Positions 7,203 through 14,786 of a stretch of DNA of 14,809 nucleotides are shown here, in pieces (the stretch's first letter is position 1; each line of letters starts with the position of its first letter). Made by a program: the position numbers and the translations under genes. Below the pieces are notes generated by a model. That model made no database searches, was not told the origin of the DNA, and saw nothing but the letters and a program-made list of their open reading frames with translations. The stretch comes from Candidatus Jordarchaeum madagascarense (GTDB lineage Archaea; Asgardarchaeota; Jordiarchaeia; Jordiarchaeales; Jordiarchaeaceae). The stretch covers positions 1 to 14,809 of the forward strand of contig DXJA01000383.1 of the NCBI GenBank assembly GCA_019056875.1, read 5' to 3'.

Positions 7203-10200
7203 TTAGATACAGCCGAAGAAGAAGATTCCTCTACCCGCAGCAACTACGTGTGATGCTGTTTCTCCTCGGTGTATTGTGAGAACTATTTTTCCCAGTTCAC
7301 CCTCACCGAAAACAAGTTCGATGCTCCCTATCCTGAATTGTTTCAGGATGTTCCAAGTGGCTGTTTGACCTTCTACCTGTATTTGAATCATGTCTACATA
7401 GATGGCCATTGTGGCATCTCCCCTGTATAGTTGTCCATCGATTCTTAGCCTACCATATCCCTGGAACTGCTCCAAGATCGATGACTCCATGATTGCGAAT
7501 ATTGAGAAGCCTGTAACCTCGCCGTAAATGATGTTATTCTCGGTGTCCACCCAAGTTGTGATGTCTTCCCATTCTTCAGTAGTTGAGTTCCAGTGATAGA
7601 GTTTTAGAAGAGACTCTTGCCAAGGGTACGTGAGTTGTGTTTCGTCGTAGGGTATAGCTATAGTGATTGTGCCCATGTAGTTGGCGGTTGTGTTGATATC
7701 GTAGTATACGTCGCCTGTGACCGAAGGTATTATTACGAATCCTTCTGGCGGGTCGGGTCCCATTTCGGTGGCGGTTACTGTTGTTGTTCCGCTGTCTGTG
7801 ACGTTATCAAATGCCATATTAATGCCCGAGACCGGGTCTGTAACCTCAACGTCCTCACCGATAGGGGTGTTATTAACAAATATCAATTGTCTAGTTGCGG
7901 TTCCAGTGAACCCTGCCTGATCCCAAACGGTGACCTCAAACACGAACTCACCTTCTGCTATAATTAGGGCCTTAAAGCTGTAGGTGCCAGAATAACCGTA
8001 GGGCCCCGTACCCACTGGCTCCACGAGGATGAATCGTGAGTCATTAATGGCGATACTTGTAACCTGACTACCTGTGTCATCAAAGGTTCCGTTAATCACG
8101 ACCCACCCGGTGTAAACAGTTCCGTCACTAGGAGGAACAGTAATTGCGATATCGGGAGGCATCTTATCGATCTTTATTGTCTCGGTCTTCGTTGCTTCCA
8201 CGTTGTCTGCAATGTCGATTGAGTAATAGTATACAGTTGTGATTCCTTCATCTGTAATATTGAATGGCTCTGTGTAATTGAACCAAGTAGCTTCATCAAA
8301 ACTGTACCTCGTTATAGCTACGCTTGTGTAGTAGTCGATTGCTGTCAGGTTGACCATCACATCGGATACATACCAGCCTTCCAAGGCCTGTGTGCCACTT
8401 AAAATAATTGTGGTCTCTGGTGGAGTATCGTCCATTAGAACCGTTTCCATGTGGGAAGTGGATATGTTAACCGTCCTAGGGTTATAAGTGAAGATATGTC
8501 CCATATAGTAAACAGTAACGGTGGTAGTGTTAACAGTCATCGTATCATTAGTAGTAAAAGTCCGGTAGATGACAGCAATCCACGGAGTCACACCGTTCAG
8601 ATCGGTGGTAGAGTCCAAGCCTCCAAAATAGGGTGTAGCGTACACCTGCATTCCATCAGTCACAACCTCTACATCCACATCAGAAATAGGGAAGCCCATA
8701 ACATCCGTTACGTTCATACGCAGAAAGTTCGCCTCCCCACTACCCGTAAAATCATTATTAATGCTGCTAACCCAAGTGTATCCCGCGGTACAGTTTAAAG
8801 CAGTGTTACCAGTGAGGGTGTTACCATCAGAATCAGTCAAGTAGAATCCGTAGTAGTTGTTTGTAGCTATGTTACCAGTGAGGGCGTTACCATCAGAAGA
8901 ATATCATAGGCCGAAGCCGTATTGAGCGTTTATGGCGGTGTTACCAGAAAGAGTGTTGTACGAGCTATAGTTTAGGAAGAAGCACCAGTCGCTGTCTGTA
9001 GCGGTGTTACCAGAAAGAGTGTTGTACGGACTTTCAAACAGGTAGAAGCCTACCGCGTTGTCTATGGCGGTGTTACCAGAAAGAGTGTTGTACGAGCTAT
9101 AGTCTAGGAAGAAGCAGCATTGGTTGTTGTTTGTGGCGTTATTACCAGAAAGGGTGTTGTTAGAGCTGTTGTACAGGAAGAAGCCGTCGCCGTTGTTTAT
9201 GGCGTTGTTGCCCGAAAGAAGGTTGTACAAGCTAGAGTTCAGCCAGAAGCCTTCTTGTCCGTTGCCTGCGGCGGTGTTACTAGAAAGAATGTTGTTGTCT
9301 GAACTCCAGCTCAAGACAAAGCCGTCGCCGTTGTTTATGGCGTTGTTGCCCGAAAGAAGGTTGTACGAGTTAGAATACAGGAGGTAGAAGCCCCATTGTC
9401 CATTGCCTGCGGCGGTGTTACCAAAAAGAGTGTTGTTGTTCGAGTTATCGTAAAGGCAGAAGCCGAACATATTATTGTCTGTGGCGTTGTTACCAGAAAG
9501 AAAGTTATTGTTCGAACCAGATTCAAGGAGGAGGCCCCAGCCATTGTCTGTGGCGGTGTTGCCAGAAAGAATGTTGTACGAACTATCCACTATTAGGAGG
9601 AAGCCGCCGTCGCCGTTGTTTATGGCGGTGTTGCCAGAAAGAGTGTTGTACGAACTACCGCCTAGGTCGAAGCCGAAGTCGTTGTTTGTGGCGGTGTTGC
9701 CAGAAAGAGTGTTGTACGAACTATTCATTAGGAGGAAGCCGATGTCGCCGTTGTCTGCAGCGGTGTTACCAGAAAGATTGTTGTACGAGCTATAGCCTAG
9801 GAAGAAGCCGCCCCCGCTATTGTTTGTGACAATGTTATTCAGGATTGTGCTGCCCTGTGAACCGTACAGTATCAAACCGAAGCTGCCCAATGTTAATGTA
9901 TTGTTCTCAATCCACACGTTGTCTGCCCTTACCGCGAGTCCCTGTTTATTGGGGTAGGAGCCACTGCTGTGTCCGCAGTACTCCATTCGACTATCATTCA
10001 ACTGAAAAGCTGCTCCGTCAAAGACCGTGAAGTAGTAGGGGTTAGCAGGGTTGATGGCGGTTATGGTTGAGGACTCGTTGATGTACATCCCGCCGTAAAC
10101 TTTTATGCCATACTTAACCGGGGTGGTGCCATTATTCACGTTTAAAACGCAGTTGATAAGGTGTAGCTTACCGGTTTCAGTGATGGTGAGGTCTCCGTTG

Positions 10201-11093
10201 AGGATGATGTAAAGATCCTTTGAAACGTTAACATCGGTTATTGTGGGGTTTGTCCATGTTACTTCAATTAATTTAGGAATGTTGATTGTTTGGTATTTGT
10301 ATGCGCTCCATGTGCCGATGGAGTCTTGTACTCTTAGGCTGACGTTGTATGTGCCCCGTTTTGTGTACTCGTGGTAGGGGTTGGCTTCTGTACTGTTTGT
10401 TCCGTCACCGAAGTTCCACTCGTATGCTATAATGGAGTCTCCTTCTGGATCAGAAATGCTACATGAGAAATTCACACTAAATAGGGTTATGTAGGAGACA
10501 GAGATATTCTGTACTACTGGTGCATCATTGTAAATAATATATTTGTAGTAGTGTAAGACATCCCCCAACAACTTGGTGGCGTTGTGCCAAGTGTTGACCT
10601 CCACTCCGGGGAAATCAATAGATACGCTGGGCCGGGATTGGTAATCAAGTGATTCATCGAATTCCGCTGCTGTAAGTAGCACACTTGTTCCTTCCGATAT
10701 GTACCAGCTATGAGTTCGATCCGCAAAATCGACAATTCCAGGACCATCACGTTCGTATGGACCTACGAGCGTTGTAGATGTCCAACCCGATCCAGTGTAC
10801 CAGTGGAGTTGGAACCACCATTCTCCCGGACCTTCCGGTTCAGGATCGTGGTCGTCGTATATATATGCTTGATAGTAGGTTACGGTTATTAAATGGCTGC
10901 CTACTTCAGGACTTTTACTTGTTATGTGACTCTCACTGGCTAGAGGATTCAGCATAGCGGATATGCTTAGTGATTGGATTAGTTGCTGCTGTTGGTTTTG
11001 TGATTGGCTATGAGATAATGCTATGGGAATTACTGCTGTTAAGATTAGTAGAGATGCAATAAGGGGTATCAGAATTTTTTTGCTTGATTTCAT
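7203..11093 (-). CDS. giant secreted PKD / NosD beta-helix / Ig-like surface protein with one in-frame UGA
   Basis: One continuous frame of 1297 codons broken only by TGA at codon 730 (8906-8904). Residues 1-28 form a signal peptide (KSSKK then a hydrophobic core). Residues 190-273 are a PKD domain with WNFGDG at 226-231. From about 392, a NosD-type right-handed beta-helix of carbohydrate-binding or -cleaving type has 15 turns built on YNTLSGNTA. After the UGA come two last turns (DGNTLTGN), a linker domain, an OmpL47-like Ig domain at about 890-977 opening with TPPETT, another Ig-like domain at about 978-1074, and a beta domain at about 1081-1203 ending with TGFSIFAIME. No C-terminal anchor is seen. 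The part after the UGA has no own start: the first start codon, TTG 8840, lacks a ribosome site. TGA ends other genes here, so this is a fresh nonsense mutation, a sequence error or true readthrough/recoding. The ATG at 11093 has an in-frame TAA directly before it. Confidence 0.8.
8806..9785 (-). repeat. 15-unit in-frame tandem repeat (NosD beta-helix turns)
   Basis: A coding tandem repeat with anchors (plus-strand TTACCAG or TTGCCAG/TTGCCCG start) at 8806, 8872, 8941, 9007, 9073, 9142, 9208, 9277, 9346, 9418, 9490, 9559, 9631, 9697 and 9766. Spacings are 66, 69 or 72 nt, always a multiple of three, so the number of turns can change without shifting frame. Thirteen units before the UGA share nearly identical DNA (consensus SSYNTLSGNTA in protein), and the two after it are of a different subtype (DGNTLTGN). 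The high DNA identity suggests recent duplication or gene conversion. Confidence 0.9.
8904..8906 (-). other. In-frame UGA inside the NosD repeat array
   Basis: The codon order on the minus strand is GGC CTA TGA TAT TCT TCT, matching the LxYSS position of other repeats, where the corresponding codon is AAC, GAC, GGC or TTT. A change of GGA to TGA would create it. Repeat anchors on either side (8941 and 8872) are 69 nt apart, a normal unit length, so no insertion or deletion is involved. Confidence 0.85.
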
Positions 11094-11128
11094 TTATTCT
11101 CATTTTCTTTTTTTGGGTATTTTGTCAT
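11090..11128 (-). CDS. 12-codon leader ORF coupled to the giant NosD gene
   Basis: ATG 11128 begins a 12-residue peptide, MTKYPKKENENK, whose TGA stop (11092-11090) overlaps the ATG of the giant gene by the ATGA arrangement. It has the best ribosome site in the neighbourhood, AGGAGG at 11140-11135, six nt before the ATG. The giant gene's own start has no such site within 30 nt and is 42 nt from that AGGAGG. So ribosomes probably load on the small ORF and re-initiate on the large one. The peptide is lysine-rich and not recognised; its translation may matter more than its product. Confidence 0.5.
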   Translation of the reverse strand: MTKYPKKENENK

Positions 11129-11129
11129 T

Positions 11130-11242
11130 GCGCCCCTCCTCGGCGCTCCCGCAATATTGGCGAGAGGCTATCCCCTTTGTGGGTATAGCTTGTGGCAGTT
11201 AGGTTCCCCTAATTATTTTTCTCGGATCCCAGTATGGTACCG
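11130..11242 (-). ncRNA. Structured 5' leader (candidate riboswitch-like element) of the giant NosD gene
   Basis: In the minus-strand transcript, GC-rich hairpins follow one another without gaps. CGG/CCG at 11242-11223 is imperfect. TTAGG-GGAA-CCTAA (11212-11199) has a GNRA loop. GCTAT..CCC-ACAAA-GGG..ATAGC (11189-11167) follows. CTCTCGC-CAATATT-GCGGGAG (11166-11146) is 7 bp. GCGCC-GAGGAGG-GGCGC (11146-11130) holds the Shine-Dalgarno of the leader ORF in its loop. The block stands out because DNA upstream (11280-11390) is extremely AT-rich. Location, density of stems and the ribosome site in the last loop suggest control of translation by RNA folding. It matches no riboswitch class I can name. 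Confidence 0.45.
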
Positions 11243-11289
11243 ATTTCCAAGGAAAGTTTTGAAATTAAATGCTGTAGTTGATATTAACA

Positions 11290-11297
11290 TATATAAA
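11290..11297 (-). promoter_or_regulatory. TATA box of the giant NosD gene
   Basis: On the minus strand this reads TTTATATA, a near-canonical archaeal TATA box. Transcription about 25 nt downstream would start near 11267 and give an unusually long leader of about 175 nt, covering the whole set of hairpins and the leader ORF. Confidence 0.55.
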
Positions 11298-11390
11298 TTT
11301 TTCTCAAATTTATATCAATTTTTTTTTAATAAATTCAAATTCATCAATTTTATTTTATATTCATATTGAATTTATCTTGAATTTTTGTAG
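11298..11390. other. Very AT-rich spacer upstream of the giant NosD promoter
   Basis: Together with the structured leader this fills the 396-nt gap between the leader ORF and the TIM-barrel gene. It is almost only A and T, with T-runs and a 13-nt palindrome ATTCATATTGAAT at 11359-11371 that could be a regulator site. From about 11391 to 11524 I see only a T5 run (minus strand, near 11505-11510) that could end the TIM-barrel transcript. Confidence 0.4.
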
Positions 11391-11524
11391 AGTCGATGCA
11401 CACTAATATTTTTGTGAGGTTTTAGGGTCTCTTAGAAAACGGATAGGAGGGTGGGGATAGACCCTTGAAGTTTTTAGAAAGTATTATAGGGAGTTGAATA
11501 AATCAAAAATAGAGAGGGGTGCTT

Positions 11525-12442
11525 CTATCTCAGAATTTGTAATTGTTCTAGTGATGATTTTATTTCTTCTGGGGTTCCGGTTAATTCTATGGTGATGATT
11601 TCTGTTCTTTTTTTCATTTTTTGGGCTACTTCTAGTATTTGCTGGTTTACTTCTGTTTCGGTGTAGGGGTAGTGGTCCCAGTACATTAGGTTTTTGTCTA
11701 GGTATTTTGGTGTGTATTTTTTTATTTCGGGTCTTAGGAAGCTTAGGTGTACTTCTTTTAGGGGTAGGTTATTGAAGTTCATCTGGTTGAGGTTGGTGTT
11801 TTGGTATGCGCAGTTTACTGCCATGTGTCCGAGGTCGAGTAGTATTTCTATGTGTTTTGCGATTTCGTTTAGTTCGGTTTCGTTCATTCCGATGGCCGGT
11901 GATTTTGCGTCTGCACCATAAATGTTTTCCAAAGCGACTTGGGATAGATGATTCTCTTTTTTTAGAATGCTACTGAATCGTGAAATGTTTCTAATACATT
12001 CCTGAATTGAAAGCGTTCGGCCTCTTATCACGAAATCGTTGGGCCCCTTTATTTTTCCTCGGAGACCTCCGTGGACTCCGTATAGTTTCCAATGGGGTAG
12101 AAAGCTGTTTACGCGTTCTATCATTTTTTTAACCATTCGAGCTGAATCTTGAGGGTTGACGGCGGGGTTCATCATAAAATTCTTATCGTAGTCTGTTCTC
12201 ATCGCGGGAAGGTTATGGATGGTAAAGATTTTTTCTCCAAATTCTTCGCACATTGCCCTGTTTTTCTCTTCCAAACCTATACCCAACTCAAAGCCATCAA
12301 CGTACCCTTCTATCTGTTTTAACTCCTGAACACTATGTTTGGCGGTTGAGATTAGCAGCATAGGAATCATCCCAAGGAAAATTGAAGCACATATTATTTG
12401 AATTTTTAGAGCAAATAGACGATTTATGATATTGACTTTCAA
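11525..12442 (-). CDS. TIM-barrel metalloenzyme (AP endonuclease 2 / xylose isomerase-like or DUF692-like)
   Basis: Up to 305 residues. Candidate metal ligands lie in the order known from endonuclease IV and sugar epimerases: Glu52 (FELGI), His76 (IHNLP), His124 (GVHGG), Glu172 (ALENIYG), Asp203 and His206 (LLDLGH), His232 (KEVHLS), Asp256-His257 (WDHYP) and Glu286 (TIEL). The full set points to a multinuclear metal site. The LEN, EVHLS and DHYP blocks also recall DUF692 (multinuclear iron oxidase) proteins, but no peptide substrate gene is seen nearby. The start is unclear. TTG 12442 adds a hydrophobic stretch without a ribosome site. The ATGs at 12370 and 12361 begin right at the first barrel strand (MLLISTAKHS), so a 278-281 residue form is likely. 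The enzyme is active-looking but its substrate is unknown. Confidence 0.75.
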   Translation of the reverse strand: MKVNIINRLFALKIQIICASIFLGMIPMLLISTAKHSVQELKQIEGYVDGFELGIGLEEKNRAMCEEFGEKIFTIHNLPAMRTDYDKNFMMNPAVNPQDSARMVKKMIERVNSFLPHWKLYGVHGGLRGKIKGPNDFVIRGRTLSIQECIRNISRFSSILKKENHLSQVALENIYGADAKSPAIGMNETELNEIAKHIEILLDLGHMAVNCAYQNTNLNQMNFNNLPLKEVHLSFLRPEIKKYTPKYLDKNLMYWDHYPYTETEVNQQILEVAQKMKKRTEIITIELTGTPEEIKSSLEQLQILR

Positions 12443-12484
12443 AAATCTTAAGTTTATGGTAAAAAAGAAGAAAAATTATCGTTT

Positions 12485-12493
12485 AAATATAAA
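12485..12493 (-). promoter_or_regulatory. TATA-like box of the TIM-barrel gene
   Basis: The minus strand reads TTTATATTT, centred near 12489. A start near 12464 would leave 22 nt to TTG 12442 or about 100 nt to ATG 12361, so it does not settle which start codon is used. On the same strand, a T6 run (complement of about 12575-12580) just upstream could end the NfeD transcript. Confidence 0.4.
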
Positions 12494-12593
12494 ACTTATA
12501 GCTTTGTTTTTGGTAAGCGATTTTTATTGAACTTTTCATTTTTCTTTGGAGGTTTTAAAGTTTTATTGTTTATAGAAAAAATTTAGTAATGTC

Positions 12594-13148
12594 TTATGAC
12601 TTTGATTTTTTACCTCTTGGTGGCTTTGTCTTTTCTTTGTTCATTTCTTCTTCTACTTTTTTATAAATAGCTGGTCGAACGTAGAGTGTTAATCCTTCAA
12701 AGCCTATGACTTCGACTTCTTCTTTCTCGTAGGCGTATGGTTTTTGTTTACATTCGGCGCTCCAGAGTTCTCCTTCTAGGTTTACTTGGCCTTTGGGGTC
12801 TATGTCTGTTTTGGCTATTCCTATTTTGCCTATTAGGGACTCGGCTTCTAACTTTGGTTTAATTTTTCTAACCTGGTATCCCTTGTATGCTACGTAACCA
12901 AAAAAGACGCTTAACGCTACACCTGATATCATTATTGTGTATCTCAGTATGTTCACAAAGTAGACGTATTCATCAGGAACGTTTTCTATACGGAAAAGTA
13001 TAACAACCGCGATCACCACGCAGGCAATTCCACCCACCGCGAGAATCCCTATTCCCATCTTTGCCTCAAGAATCATTAGGATTATACCAATGACCAGAAA
13101 TGTTCCGGCTGCCACCAAGCTAATGACCCATGGATCTAAAGCCATCAA
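12594..13148 (-). CDS. NfeD-family membrane protein
   Basis: 183-184 residues. Three hydrophobic segments (about 8-27, 33-52 and 68-88) are followed by a linker and a C-terminal OB-fold domain typical of NfeD: SLIGKIGIAKTDIDPKGQV at about 104-122, NLEGELWSAEC at 123-133, and VEVIGFEGLTLYVRP at 145-159. A lysine-rich tail ends the protein. NfeD proteins partner SPFH/stomatin-type proteins in membranes, but no such gene is next to it here. The frame opens at TTG 13148, but ATG 13145 directly behind it is the better start. It is preceded by GGGGGCGAT on the minus strand, which matches the 16S tail well. The N-terminal protease domain of long NfeD proteins is absent, so this is the short form. 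Confidence 0.88.
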   Translation of the reverse strand: MMALDPWVISLVAAGTFLVIGIILMILEAKMGIGILAVGGIACVVIAVVILFRIENVPDEYVYFVNILRYTIMISGVALSVFFGYVAYKGYQVRKIKPKLEAESLIGKIGIAKTDIDPKGQVNLEGELWSAECKQKPYAYEKEEVEVIGFEGLTLYVRPAIYKKVEEEMNKEKTKPPRGKKSKS

Positions 13149-13187
13149 ATCGCCCCCGAATCTGGCATAGATTAACCATCTCTACCG

Positions 13188-13200
13188 AAATAAATTATTT
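13188..13200 (-). promoter_or_regulatory. TATA-like box of the NfeD gene
   Basis: The minus strand reads AAATAATTTATTT, centred near 13194. Transcription about 25 nt below would leave a leader of about 24 nt holding just the GGGGGCGAT ribosome site. A second TATA-like stretch at about 13246-13258 on the same strand is an alternative. Confidence 0.35.
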
Positions 13201-13527
13201 CAAACCTTGGTAATTTATCCAATATCGTTAATCCGGTAACCGAGAAATTTTATAATATAGGGTTTGTTTACCTTGTGCCTTTGAACGCCACTTCTCATAT
13301 GGAGAGCCCTTTATTCGACAGTTATTTGGTATTAAAAGTTTAAAAAGATATTTAAAGAGGAAAACGGCTTTGCATCCTCTCCGTTCTTAAAATTTCACTT
13401 AGTAATTTCTTCTGGGTGTTTATACTGAGAAAAATTTACGATAATTAGAAAAGAATTTTTTACTGGGGGGTGTATAGGATTAGGGACTAGGTTCAATTAG
13501 GGTTCCTGGGTTATTCCTTTGTTTTTA
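13201..13527. other. Intergenic stretch between the NfeD and coiled-coil genes
   Basis: No gene is seen in this stretch. At 13356-13380 the arms AGAGGA and TCCTCT can form a 6-bp stem. An overlapping second stem AACGG (13363-13367) / CCGTT (13381-13385) excludes or interlocks with it. On the minus strand this stem is followed by a T-rich run (complement of 13341-13354), so it can serve as a terminator for the coiled-coil gene, about 150 nt after its stop. Confidence 0.3.
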
Positions 13528-14073
13528 TTAGTCGGTGCGGGTTTTAGTTGCAAGCTTTACTCGGGGTATAATATGGTATATGGTGTCTTTTTGTGCTGGT
13601 TCTTTGTCTTTTTCTTCGCTTTGAGAGGGGCTAGGAAAGGTGGGAGCGTTTGGAGGATGTGCGGATTCGGTAGGGGAGGAGGTAAAGCTTTGGTAGGCGG
13701 GAGTGACTGTATCCATTCCCGTATTATGAGATAAAGGCGGAGAGAAAAAGGCATCTGAGGAAGTGGGAGACGATGTTGAAACAGTTTGGAAGAGATCTTT
13801 ATCAGTGGTAAAGGGTTTAGATCTTTTGTTTTTGACTTTAACTTCGGAGGGTGGTTGTTGGATTGAATCGATCTCTTCTTGGGGGGAAGGGGAGTTAATA
13901 CTTCTAAAGCCGTAAATTTCTTGTAATATAGTTTTCACTTGTTGCTCTAATATTTTGAAACGACGGTTAAGACTGGAAACTTCCTCAAACAGGATTTTGG
14001 TCATATTTACGATATTTTCGGGTTTATCCCAATCATTCCCTTTGAACACTTTACCTTTCTTGGACAGAAACAA
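13528..14073 (-). CDS. coiled-coil protein with a Ser/Pro/Thr-rich disordered tail
   Basis: 181 residues, not recognised. Residues about 18-56 (from KPENIVNMTKILFEEV to QEIYGF) form a likely amphipathic coiled coil. The region from 60 to 165 is rich in Ser, Pro, Thr and Gln and looks disordered (SPTSSDAFFSPPLSHN and similar), followed by a short basic end KLATKTRTD. No signal peptide or membrane helix. The start is TTG 14073, with AAGGTGGG about 8 nt upstream on the minus strand. The pattern of a short multimerising helix plus a long linker resembles adaptor or chemotaxis/cell-division accessory proteins, but nothing specific supports one. It stands alone, with about 380 nt after it and about 500 nt before it. 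Confidence 0.65.
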   Translation of the reverse strand: MFLSKKGKVFKGNDWDKPENIVNMTKILFEEVSSLNRRFKILEQQVKTILQEIYGFRSINSPSPQEEIDSIQQPPSEVKVKNKRSKPFTTDKDLFQTVSTSSPTSSDAFFSPPLSHNTGMDTVTPAYQSFTSSPTESAHPPNAPTFPSPSQSEEKDKEPAQKDTIYHIIPRVKLATKTRTD

Positions 14074-14532
14074 AGTAACCCACCTTTCCTTTAAACTTCT
14101 GATAGTAATTTTACTAAAAAAAGTGTGTGAGATTAGGATGTTACACTAATAGCTTTCCAGAAAACCTTCAGCTTTTATTAATAGGTAGCTTATCCATAGC
14201 CCTCTGAACTTCTAGGATTTGTAGCCCAACGATGACGCTGCGCACAATTAAAGATTGGCAGTCATTTTCCCATTTTCAAAGTTCACGAATTGCCGGGCAA
14301 CTGTGCTCTTGAATATGTACTGAAGATGCTCGTGGTTGTCTCATATCCTTCGCTAAATTGACCTTGATGTTCCTTTTTTGACTGCTTTTCTTTCGAGACG
14401 CGTTTCATTGGGTGTATTTTTGGGCATCTATAAACCGCCAAGTTTGTTCCCCCTTTTATATGGGTTGTCATTTTTTGGATTCATCTATTATTTAAAGTGC
14501 GTATTGTAATTATGTAGTATTGCAACAAAAAA
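14074..14532. other. Intergenic region without an intact gene
   Basis: No intact gene can be supported. On the minus strand several short frames look protein-like but are broken, including the AbrB-like remnant at 14248-14427 listed separately and an open stretch of about 36 codons ending near 14173 (with LQILEVQRAMDKLP) in another frame. This suggests decayed coding DNA. No tRNA and no repeat were found. Confidence 0.4.
14248..14427 (-). pseudogene. Possible remnant of an AbrB-like small gene
   Basis: From ATG 14427 the minus strand reads 60 codons including two early in-frame stops (TAG after SRSI, then TGA after RRI) and a final TAA. The first part, LERKAVKKGTSRSI, resembles the opening of swapped-hairpin AbrB/SpoVT DNA-binding domains, which usually continue with a TIP-like strand. 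Here it is broken. The later part includes the protein-like stretch IFKSTVARQFVNFENGK. A decayed antitoxin-like or regulator gene is a guess from these short matches. Confidence 0.2.
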
Positions 14533-14540
14533 CTTATATA
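14533..14540 (+). promoter_or_regulatory. TATA box of the small helical gene
   Basis: CTTATATA centred near 14537. A transcript from about 14562 would carry GGGGTGGTT (14572-14580) as ribosome site just before GTG 14583. The spacing argues against the TTG at 14556 as start, since that codon lies at or upstream of the likely transcript start. Confidence 0.5.
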
Positions 14541-14582
14541 GTGCCTTGTACATAGTTGATTAGAGCCACTTGGGGTGGTTGC

Positions 14583-14786
14583 GTGTTAAACAAGGCAATT
14601 TCGTTAGTGAACATGTCTGAGAGTCTAAAATTTGCTCTAGAAAAAGGGTGGTATGATAGAGCATTATTACTGGCTAATGGAATCAAAAAGATTACCGAAA
14701 TGCTTGAAATAGAGATAGAAAGCACACAGCTTGTTATGCAATCATTGAAAATATCTGAAGAAATCATAACATTGTACGAAATTTAG
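14583..14786 (+). CDS. small all-helical protein, 67 residues
   Basis: A short gene of unknown function. GTG 14583 is chosen over the longer TTG 14556 form because a TATA box (14533-14540) puts the transcript start near 14562 and GGGGTGGTT lies just before the GTG; ATG 14613 is a shorter option. The protein appears entirely helical, with two amphipathic stretches (SLKFALEKGWYDRALLLANGI and a following one rich in Glu and Ile, ending EEIITLYEI). No Cys pairs, no membrane helix and no DNA-binding motif are evident. The KGWYDRALLLANGI part recalls one helix-turn-helix unit of TPR-like or HEPN-like domains, but it is too short to assign. It ends 23 nt before the window edge. Confidence 0.55.
   Translation: MLNKAISLVNMSESLKFALEKGWYDRALLLANGIKKITEMLEIEIESTQLVMQSLKISEEIITLYEI

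Noticed and set aside
7203..8840. The part downstream of the UGA as a separate 545-residue gene starting at TTG 8840
   Set aside because: It begins in the middle of a beta-helix turn, has no ribosome site or signal peptide, and the repeat continues upstream in the same frame to the UGA.
8806..9785. CRISPR-like array
   Set aside because: Units are contiguous coding turns of 22-24 residues in one frame with multiple-of-three spacing and no distinct spacers.
9120..9795. Several open frames on both strands within the NosD repeat array
   Set aside because: They are shadow frames created by the 66-72 nt repeat of the real minus-strand gene: their sequences just repeat (for example LLPERVLYEL), and none has a ribosome site.
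11157..11369. Plus-strand 70-residue frame over the NosD leader
   Set aside because: It starts with TTG without a ribosome site, runs through AT-rich promoter DNA, giving a Phe/Asn/Ile-rich tail, and lies opposite the structured leader.
14283..14471. 62-residue minus-strand frame starting at ATG 14471
   Set aside because: No ribosome site and a low-complexity composition. The other frame over the same DNA looks more protein-like. A leaderless gene cannot be fully excluded.
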